Shown here in pieces: positions 10,989 to 18,700 of a DNA stretch of 31,618 bases. Location: NCBI GenBank assembly GCA_905221605.1, contig CAJNDS010001152.1:1-31618 (forward strand), in the 5' to 3' direction. The notes beneath the pieces were generated by a model that saw only the letters and a list, made by a program, of their open reading frames with translations, was not told where the DNA came from and searched no databases. The DNA comes from Symbiodinium natans. Taxonomy: Eukaryota > Sar > Dinophyceae > Suessiales > Symbiodiniaceae. A program made the position numbers and the translations under genes. The stretch's first letter is position 1. The number at the start of each line of letters is the position of its first letter.

Positions 10989-13900
10989 TCACCCCAAAGC
11001 CAAAGCATCAATGGAACGTCGGTACAAAGGTCTTGCACCGTTGCAAAACTGGCAATACTCTGCTCGCCTGGGTTGCACCCCATTCAGGCCATGACAATGC
11101 GGGCTCGTGTGAATCTTTGAAGAAGCTGACCCAGTTTTCCAAAACTGGTTTGTCGGGTATTGCACATAGGACACCTCTGGTGCCCTGAGCTCCCAAGGAC
11201 TGGAGCTTGAGGTTGCTCCCCGTGGAACTTCTGGGATCGGAGGAACCGGTGGATACGCCGGCTCAACAACTGGAGGTGGTGGAATGGGAGTTCTGGACGC
11301 AGTCTCCAACACACGTGCTCGAACTTCACGCGGAGAGCTTGATTGACGTAGGGAATCATCAGTCTCCAACGTCCTGTCCAGCTCCACTTCGGCTGCTGCT
11401 CGGGCCGCTTCACGTAGCTTTCGTAGTCGTCGGTTCTTCGGGCTCTCCCGACACAGTCCCCAAAACCACTTGGCACCATGTTTCAAGCCTTCCCAAAAAC
11501 CAACTGTAGCAACACACACCACGATTGTCAACAGGAACAGTTCATCCGCTCCAGTCACCTTGATACTTCTTCCAGTTGTCGTAGCTTCCATCGGTTCAGC
11601 AGTACTGTCATCACGCCCACTCGACGGACTCGACGCACCCGCAGGGATGATGAGCATGGCCAGAACGACACATACTACTGCCAGCTTTCGGAGTCCCACC
11701 AACTGCACAGCTTCAGCAGGTAGGTTGACGAAACACCATTGTTGTAGCAAGTCCCAAAGCCTTGCCTTGCTATGCATCTTGGTGGCCAAATCCGCAAGTT
11801 GACGACAACCGTCAACGTGTTCCACCTCCAGAAGCCCAAGTTCAACTTGTTGACGAACATGTGCACTTCGGACCTTCAAATGTCTGGTCCTCCAGGAACC
11901 CTGTCCGCCGGCCAGCATGGCCAGGGCAGAGGTATTGTCTACCCGTAGGATCCGCCTCAACCTTGTTCCAGATAGCTCATCAAGGAGACACCCGATGCTT
12001 TCAAGTAACACCGTGGCTTGCGTGGCTTCGTACAACTCTGCCTCCATCACGGACAGTACGATGAAAGCCTGTTTGCTGGCTTTCCAAGCAACTGGTGCCC
12101 CATTGACTGTAACTACGCAGGCCCCAAACGATCTGGATCCGTACGGGGCGAAGCTGGCGTCAGAAAAGGCAGTTAGGCAGGGAATACTTGCACACGCACG
12201 CTTGCTTGTGGTGTCTGCTGCCTCTGCTGCTGCTGTACTGCTGGTGCTGGTACTTGGCTCATGTCTTCCAATGACCAGTTCCATCTTCTCAGTAGCCTTC
12301 AAGTAGCTCATGATTCTTCCGCCGATCTGCTTCACCTTGTTCGGCTGTTTGCTCACTCTTGACGCCATGTAGTTCACCGGGAAAAGGAGATCCGGACGCG
12401 TTCTCATACACAACCACAGCTGTTCTCCGACGATTTTTTGAGCCATCTTCAACTCCAGTTCCGAAAAGTTCTCCTGTTCGTCCAGCTCTTCATCTGCTAG
12501 CCACTCCTTCGGACATGGGAGCTTGCTTTCGACGGCATCATCCATGGAGTGGGAACGAAGGAGATCTCGGATATAAGCCGACTGTGCGAGGTGGAAAACG
12601 CAGTTTTCATCTTGCTTGATTTCCATTCCAAGGTACCGAACTCCTTCACCCTGATTTGCAAACTGTAAGCCACTGGTTGGCCACTCTTCTTCCAGCCAGA
12701 CGTGGATTGCACGAATAATCTCCTCCTCCGAGAGATACAACAGATCATCCACATACGTGATGATCAGTCCCAGCAGGTCCAGGTCATTGTCGTTGGCGAA
12801 GATGAGCCAGAGCTCAGGGTCGGCCTTGGAAGGTTTTAGCTTCAAGGTCCTTTTTCCACATGGTATGCTCGCCATAGACATCCTCAAGGCCCTGCATCTC
12901 GCCCATATACTTGGAGATTCGCGAAGACCATACAATGGCCTGAGGACCAACCAAGCCTGTGGCTCCTCCTCAGGGTTGACAAGATACTTGGGTGGCAAGA
13001 TGGCATACTTCGGCATATCGTCCGGCCAGAGGGCCAACAGAAAAGCCGACACAATATCGGTGCTGGCCGCCAGCCAACGGCGAAGAGCCGCAAAAGCCAG
13101 CGAGGTTCGAAGTGTCTCGGCCGATGCTCCTCCAGCGTATAGCTCAGCATCATCTTCCCCTCTAGCCACGAAGTTCCCGCACAGTACAAGCCGAAATTTC
13201 CTTCTCACCCTCTCATTTTTTGTTCCAGAGCCCGGAGGTTTCAGCGTAAACACACCTTTTGATGGTACTATCCTCAGGCCTTCAGAGCGTTCAAGTTCCC
13301 GTGCTCGGGACAACGGAATTTTCTGCAAGGTACCAGCGAAAAGGGTGTCCAGCTCCTTTTGGATTGCTTGCCACCATCGATGTATCACTGGCTTCACCTG
13401 TTCCAGAGGGACAGTATGGACCACTTTTAAATCTTCTTGCAGGTTCGCAACAAGGGCCTCATAATCTTGTTCATTTGTCGTTTGCATCATGCACAATCTC
13501 CGGGCTTGCAAACACTTCGCCAACGTATTCGCAGTGTCCTTTGCCTCGTTCCTGCCAACGGACTCCATCATCTCGTAAATCATTTGCTGAACATGTTGGA
13601 TCTCTTCAGAAATTTGCTTGCCAGCTCGTTGACATTCTTCCGCTAGCACTTCTTCTTGTTCCAGTAGTTCCCGGAGTCGCCCTTGACGTTCTTCCAAATC
13701 GTCAAGGAGGAGCTCTTGCTCATCCCCAATTCTCTCCAACGCCTCGCCCAGTTTCTCGTCCACCTCCTTATCTAGGAAAGGGCCAAGCCACATTTCGCAA
13801 GATTGGGACTGGTCAGCATTCTTCGGGATGTCACCTGAGGCATACTGGAACTGGTCGGCATTCTTCAGGAGGTCACCTGAGGCATACTGGAACTGGTCGG

Positions 13901-15794
13901 CATTCTTCAGGAGGTCACCTGAGGCATACTGGAACTGGTTGGCATTCACCTTCCGAAGCTCTCTTCTTTTCGGTAAAGTGAACCCCAGCTCCTTTATACG
14001 CCTTCGATCTTCTTCATGAAGCTTGGTCGCTCTCGGTGTGAAAGCAATCAAAACCACACGATCACCCTCCCATTCTTGTACTTCATGCCATTTTCGTCCA
14101 GAAAAAACTATCGGCTTCCCCCTTTCCAGCTCCTGCACTTTGCCTCGTTTAGGAGATTTCGCTCCAGGTGGTGTTCTGAAAACCGCCCCTTCTTCAGGAA
14201 CATCTTCATCTTCTATCCAAAGACCACCACCGTTCTCAGGGACAAGCAGAGGTAGGAGAACATTCCGGGAGTCCGCTTCGTTGTGAACATCACGATGACA
14301 TCCAAACGACGTATTCCGAATAAGTCCCAAAGCAGTGAACTCTCTTTGACCAGTGATCTCCTTTGTCGCCTTGACCAAATACTTTGTTGTCCACTTCATT
14401 CTCTTCGTTGTGTTGCGAATCCCGGCCACTCCACCATGCACGAAAACACCAGTCAACCACGACAACTGATTCTCTTGTTGGACAGCTCTACTGCCGTGGG
14501 CCTCAAGCTTTGTGGTTCCCAGTAACTTGCTCAGCTCCAACAGAACTTCCACAGTCCATTTCTTTTCACGAAACATTTTCCTGGCGAACGCTTCCGCTTC
14601 CACCTCCGACGCGCTCAAGGGCCTCGAAAGTGACGCCAACAGCAACGACAACGAGGTCTTCCCTCTCACTCGTCTCTCCGGCATGGGCAGGTCCATCTCA
14701 TGAGGAGGTATCTCGACCAGATCATCGGCGGGAACTAAGCTTGCTCTTAAGTGCATGCTTGTGACATAGGAACCGTCCTCGAACCTGACCAAATGACCAC
14801 CACGAACATCAGGAGAAGGGCCAACATAGAGTCCTTGACGCCAACGTGGGTCGAGATCATATTTTCCTCCAGTTCCATAAACCTTGGTCCTCACATGCAC
14901 TGGAGTTCCAAAAGGAATAGGCCCCTTCCGGCCCAGAGCTTCCTCTCGCTGCTTGTAGACGGCGTATGCCATTGCAAGTGGCCACCCTGAAGGCGGCAAT
15001 CTGCTCGAACGCAGGAGGGTCTTGGCATGGGACTTAACCATCTTAACGGTCGCCTCGGCTCTACCGTTCTGTTGTGGGCTTTGAGGCTCACCAGTCGTTG
15101 GGAGAATTCCTCTCTCAACGAACCAAGCTCGAAGATTTCCATTGCACAGCTCGCGTGCCCGATCTGAGTGACATCGAAAAACCGGTAATCCTTCGGCTTC
15201 GACTTGGAGGAGCATCTTTCGCACGCAAGCATTCACCTCTGCTGTTCTTCGAGATCTCATCGGCACAGCAAAGCGAATCACATGATAACGGATGTTGTCG
15301 CCCACCTCCTTCACGACCTCCTTATATTTTTCATTGATCTCAGCCATCTTATCCTTGTCTTCTTGAGATACGGGCTCCTCCTCAACTTCCTGCTCATCTA
15401 AGAGAGCCTCGTACTCATCATCAGCTTCACCACCATCTTGTTCACCCCGGGGTTCTTCTTCTGGGACTTCTGCTGGGGAAAGAGGAGGCTGAAAAGGTTG
15501 AGGTTCTTCAAGCGCACCAACGCCCGCACCCTCATCATTGTCGATGACATCCTCCGGAGGCTGCCTTGACCCCTCGAGAATAGGGCCAACGTAAGCACCG
15601 GTAAGCATGTACTTGTAGTCACGGTATTCACTAGACTCTCCAAGCGCCCTGAACGGCCCAGCAACATCGATAGAAAGGGTATAGCAGGAGGGGGTGACGA
15701 CTCTTAAATGTCGCCGCCCTGTTCCTCTCGTAGCTACACATGTTTGGCACCTTTTGTTGTAGGGAATGTGGTTGTTCCTGACGTGTCGAGCCAC
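10989..15794 (-). CDS. Pol polyprotein: integrase, dioxygenase-like domain, reverse transcriptase, RNase H, hydrophobic tail
   Basis: 1601 unbroken residues counted from a GTG at 15794; no ATG opens the frame, so it is probably expressed by frame change from gag-pro. Order: short HHCC zinc motif H4/H9/C16/C19; integrase catalytic D43, D211 and E247 (exactly 35 residues between the last two) with a ~95-residue acidic insertion at 72-165; integrase C-terminal part with GLYVGP; 2OG-Fe(II) dioxygenase-like block about 440-600 (H500, D502, H570); three 14-residue repeats; coiled coil about 668-745; copia-type RT about 808-1085 with D913 in TDIVSAF and D1016-D1017 in YVDD; RNase H about 1205-1350 with D1212, E1253, D1286 and D1335; and a 240-residue tail with two hydrophobic segments and a terminal Cys/His cluster. 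All catalytic residues of IN, RT and RNase H are present. Confidence 0.93.
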   Translation of the reverse strand: MARHVRNNHIPYNKRCQTCVATRGTGRRHLRVVTPSCYTLSIDVAGPFRALGESSEYRDYKYMLTGAYVGPILEGSRQPPEDVIDNDEGAGVGALEEPQPFQPPLSPAEVPEEEPRGEQDGGEADDEYEALLDEQEVEEEPVSQEDKDKMAEINEKYKEVVKEVGDNIRYHVIRFAVPMRSRRTAEVNACVRKMLLQVEAEGLPVFRCHSDRARELCNGNLRAWFVERGILPTTGEPQSPQQNGRAEATVKMVKSHAKTLLRSSRLPPSGWPLAMAYAVYKQREEALGRKGPIPFGTPVHVRTKVYGTGGKYDLDPRWRQGLYVGPSPDVRGGHLVRFEDGSYVTSMHLRASLVPADDLVEIPPHEMDLPMPERRVRGKTSLSLLLASLSRPLSASEVEAEAFARKMFREKKWTVEVLLELSKLLGTTKLEAHGSRAVQQENQLSWLTGVFVHGGVAGIRNTTKRMKWTTKYLVKATKEITGQREFTALGLIRNTSFGCHRDVHNEADSRNVLLPLLVPENGGGLWIEDEDVPEEGAVFRTPPGAKSPKRGKVQELERGKPIVFSGRKWHEVQEWEGDRVVLIAFTPRATKLHEEDRRRIKELGFTLPKRRELRKVNANQFQYASGDLLKNADQFQYASGDLLKNADQFQYASGDIPKNADQSQSCEMWLGPFLDKEVDEKLGEALERIGDEQELLLDDLEERQGRLRELLEQEEVLAEECQRAGKQISEEIQHVQQMIYEMMESVGRNEAKDTANTLAKCLQARRLCMMQTTNEQDYEALVANLQEDLKVVHTVPLEQVKPVIHRWWQAIQKELDTLFAGTLQKIPLSRARELERSEGLRIVPSKGVFTLKPPGSGTKNERVRRKFRLVLCGNFVARGEDDAELYAGGASAETLRTSLAFAALRRWLAASTDIVSAFLLALWPDDMPKYAILPPKYLVNPEEEPQAWLVLRPLYGLRESPSIWARCRALRMSMASIPCGKRTLKLKPSKADPELWLIFANDNDLDLLGLIITYVDDLLYLSEEEIIRAIHVWLEEEWPTSGLQFANQGEGVRYLGMEIKQDENCVFHLAQSAYIRDLLRSHSMDDAVESKLPCPKEWLADEELDEQENFSELELKMAQKIVGEQLWLCMRTRPDLLFPVNYMASRVSKQPNKVKQIGGRIMSYLKATEKMELVIGRHEPSTSTSSTAAAEAADTTSKRACASIPCLTAFSDASFAPYGSRSFGACVVTVNGAPVAWKASKQAFIVLSVMEAELYEATQATVLLESIGCLLDELSGTRLRRILRVDNTSALAMLAGGQGSWRTRHLKVRSAHVRQQVELGLLEVEHVDGCRQLADLATKMHSKARLWDLLQQWCFVNLPAEAVQLVGLRKLAVVCVVLAMLIIPAGASSPSSGRDDSTAEPMEATTTGRSIKVTGADELFLLTIVVCVATVGFWEGLKHGAKWFWGLCRESPKNRRLRKLREAARAAAEVELDRTLETDDSLRQSSSPREVRARVLETASRTPIPPPPVVEPAYPPVPPIPEVPRGATSSSSPWELRAPEVSYVQYPTNQFWKTGSASSKIHTSPHCHGLNGVQPRRAEYCQFCNGARPLYRRSIDALALG
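10992..11717 (-). other. Pol C-terminal tail with two hydrophobic segments and a Cys/His cluster
   Basis: After the RNase H end (about residue 1350) the frame continues ~240 residues. It holds two candidate membrane helices (about 1368-1386, LAVVCVVLAMLII, and 1419-1435, LFLLTIVVCVATVGF), a basic/Ala helix, a Pro-rich stretch around PIPPPPVVEPAYPPVPPIP, and a terminal cluster with HTSPHCHGL followed by CQFC. Its position matches where envelope-like or extra frames sit in some retroelements, but no signal peptide, glycosylation pattern or envelope family is recognised. Function unknown. Confidence 0.6.
13811..13947 (-). repeat. in-frame 42-nt minirepeat inside pol (about 3.3 copies)
   Basis: Three consecutive 42-nt units (13811-13852, 13853-13894, 13895-13936) plus a partial fourth encode repeats of NADQFQYASGDLLK on the minus strand, just before the acidic coiled coil and after the dioxygenase-like block. 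Units 2 and 3 are identical; unit 1 differs at a few bases (the last-translated copy reads GDIPK). Being a multiple of three, copy-number changes would keep the frame. It is probably a linker. Confidence 0.92.
13995..14477 (-). other. 2-oxoglutarate/Fe(II) dioxygenase-like domain in Pol
   Basis: Between integrase and RT, the string CHRDVHN supplies an H-x-D pair (H500, D502), followed by a Gly-rich strand GGGLWIEDED, then KWHEVQEWEGDRVVL with H570 and candidate 2OG-binding arginines R579 or R588. This is the H-x-D...H...R layout of the double-stranded beta-helix dioxygenases. HRDVHN closely recalls the HRD-I-HN metal-binding string of TET enzymes, so a TET/JBP-type base hydroxylase is an attractive but unproven reading. 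All expected metal ligands are present, so the fold could be active. Confidence 0.6.
15300..15581 (-). other. acidic Pro/Glu-rich insertion within the integrase core
   Basis: Pol residues 72-165 lie between catalytic D43 and D211 and are rich in Glu, Asp and Pro (for example EVPEEEPRGEQDGGEADDEY, then EVEEEPVSQEDKDKM). This puts about 167 residues between the first two catalytic acids, where copia integrases usually have about 60. It is probably a disordered surface loop; whether it contacts chromatin is unknown. Confidence 0.7.
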
Positions 15795-15797
15795 CCT
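15734..15797 (-). other. gag-pro/pol overlap in -1 relation (frame-change region)
   Basis: The pol frame is closed by TGA at 15798-15800 and opens right after it; the gag-pro frame ends with TAG at 15734-15736. Within this 64-nt window translation must move by -1 for a Gag-Pol fusion. A possible slip site is the four-A run at 15752-15755 (gag-frame codons ACA AAA GGT), but it lies after the integrase H4 and H9 codons. To keep the whole HHCC motif the change must fall within about 12 nt, between 15797 and 15785, where no X XXY YYZ heptamer is seen. A one-base deletion in this copy, or a consensus error, is an equally good explanation. Confidence 0.7.
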
Positions 15798-18700
15798 TCA
15801 AGCTCAGCCCTGGTCATCCCTTCCAGCGGACCATCCAGCCTTCTGACACATGCTCCCTTTTTCCAGAACAACATTCCCTTCACCAGGGCATTCTTGAACT
15901 TCACGGTCCAAGTTGTGTGTCCATCGCTTCGAACCTTCCACTCAGACGGAGGATCTATTGACAACGTGGTAGCACATCGGCAACCATCATCGCTTTCCAA
16001 CACAAACATCCGGTTTTTTGCCTGAAAGGTCTCCCAAACCGTGGATGTCCAGAAACCTCCATCGATGTTGCCCTCAAGGACGAAGAAGGGGATATTGGCC
16101 TCCGACATGACCGAAGCTTGGCGGGCGACTGTCCACAGAAAAAGCTGCTTCATTGCCAGCTGTCCATCAGCTGCACGAGGCGGCTCGCCAAAGATTCCCT
16201 TAATTTTTCCTTTCATGGCCGCCCAGAGAAGTGCACGATACGCGGGGCTCCAGTCTTTCAAATCCCAGGCCTTGCTCTTGCCGATGTCCACTTCGAGGAT
16301 CACATTGCCGGCTTCCTCCAAGACCTTGAACTCATTGTGCGCCGTCCTTCCGGAAAACAAATGCACTATCCATGGGTTCTGAAGAAGTTTCCTTCGCATG
16401 GCTCTCTTGACCGGCAACGATTTCACATAGGTCTGCCCAGCCTTATCACTCAAATCCAAATCCTGGATCAACATGCAGCGCTGGGCTTCTGTGAGAACTC
16501 CAAAAGGCGAAGACTCGTCCATCAAGGCCTGCAAACCCACTCTTCGATCTCCCGAAAGAACGTACTCATTCAGGTAGTCGCCAAACTCCTTGTTCAAGAT
16601 ATGCTCCAGGGCTCTAAGGTGACCTTCTTGCACGTTGTCATGAAGCCTCTGCAGCTTTTGCTCTTCCAACTCCTGAATGATGTTCAAGGCTTGCGCTTCT
16701 CCCAACATCGGACAGCTGCCTGCTACATGCGTTCTCAACACCCCATGCTCCGGGTGTTCCACGACCAAGCCCCTTTTTCGAGTCCAATGCAAGGTACATC
16801 CCAGGGATTCTACGAGCTCGCCCAACGGGATGATCGAGGTAGGCCTGATAGCGCCTTCCTGCGGGGTTGCAGGCATCAGAGTACCAGCACGATTCTGTTT
16901 GAGGGCTACAATCCTTCCGTCGGCCAACTGTACGTGTACTTCTTCAGCAGTGGCTCTCTCAAGCTCCGTTCCTTCCCTGAAGATATGAGTGGCGCCGGAA
17001 TCAAGCAAAGCGAGGTTCTCGTTGGGGTCTAAAATTGCCCTCAAAGCCGTCATCATTTCTGCACTCTCCTCAACTGTCCTCAGGGCCTGCAAACTCCCAA
17101 GCTTTTTCAACATGGCATTCGCTTCCTGCAGCAATGCCTTGATTTCAGGGTCCCTTGCTGTCCCATCAGACGAAGTGCTAGCTGCATCCTGCTGAGAGTC
17201 CAAAGACGAAGACATAGAGGACGAAGCGGGCACAGATGCTTGAGGCTGCGACCCTGATGCTTGAGATTCAGACTGCAAGGAGGGAGCAGGCTGCATAGCT
17301 GCCGCCTTCGGAGTAGGAGCCCGCTGGGACTTGCCACCATTTTTTGTAGCCTCCTTCACCGGACATTCTCCTTGTCGATGGGCTCGGGAACCGCAATGCC
17401 AACAACGAGATTTTTTCTCATCCTTTGTGGGAAACTCATGTTGAAATTGGCAGGCAGGACCTCGTCGGCAGCCGGCTTCCGAAAGAAAGAATTTGCAGGG
17501 AGCCTTTCCACCATTCTTACCAGTCTTAGAGGAAGGCGAAGAAGAGGATGGAGTTTGTTCCCCGGTTCCAGTCTGTTGATTTCCCACTGCCCTCAACTTT
17601 GGCTGATCCGCGTTGGACTGTGTCGCCTTCCTGGCCGGAGATGCATGTTGAAGCTCAGCCATAACGTGGTCAACGTACTTCATCACCGTGGCCTGGCTTG
17701 GTCTTGACTGAATTTGTAACTCATTTTTCACCAAGGAGATCCTGAACTTCACCTCCGGAAACCTTTCAATGGCCTTCTGCGAGATGGTGTCTACAGCACG
17801 AGCCAACACGCTGGAGTCTGGCGCCCGAATGTTGCACTCTTCAGCTCTTTCCAGGTACCTCCTCCACTTGCGAAGCTGCATCACCGCCTCATTCGGATCC
17901 TCGCCAGCACTTGAGCCCTCAAGTTGTCGAAGAATGGCAGCCCGTTCTGAAGAGCCACCTGGCTGATACAGTATGTGTAGTCTGTAGAGGGCCTCGGCAG
18001 GATTCGTGACACGATGAGTCACACAGTCCTCCTTCGCTGTCGCATTCATGGCGTTGAGAAGCAATGTCAGGACACGACGCTCCAGGCGCTTCCATCTTGC
18101 TTCACTCAGCTCACTCGGCAGATTCGGCTTAATGGTGAGCCTTTCCAACGGACTTGCAATCTGGTACTTGTCGTAGGCCTCACGAGCACATTTCAAAGTC
18201 GCTCCAAACCACGTAGACGCCAAGTCTGTCAAGCCCCCAACCGTCTGCTCAGTCATATACAACCAATCTGCAAACTCCACTGCCGAGTCACCCGTCACGG
18301 GTGGCATAGGTTGAAGATCGACCCCACCCTTGATGGCTTCCTGCTCCGGGGCCTCCTTCTTCTGCATGTACACTTGTTGCAGCTGTCTCATACCCTGCAC
18401 CAAGAGCTTCATGGCGTCTGTGGACTCAGTAAGGTCTGGGTCCTGTCCCACTCCATCAGCCGAAGGCCCACCACCAGTTCCTGCCGGTCCATTGTTCTGG
18501 CCCGACCCGATAGGGTTGCCTCCACCTCCAGAATGAGCTTCATGCTCTTGCCCCTCAGTCAGTCGCACCTCTCGTGGCAAGGACCGATCACCGGGCACTG
18601 CATCAGGAACACCAGAACTTCCCAAGGCCGACGAACGATTCTCTCGAGATTGTTCATCACCAGGTCCTCTGCCGCCAGGAATTCCCCGAGGTTCCTTATC

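Noticed and set aside
11084-11479. Separate small minus-strand frame overlapping the Pol tail as an accessory or envelope gene
   Set aside because: It lies in another frame over the same bases as the continuous pol frame, and has no recognisable signal or family features.
11207-17966. Plus-strand open frames within the retroelement (for example 12757-13464, 13259-13981, 16118-17032, 17261-17707)
   Set aside because: They are antisense shadows of the GC-rich pol and gag frames; no recognisable domains, and the minus strand has full catalytic motifs over the same bases.
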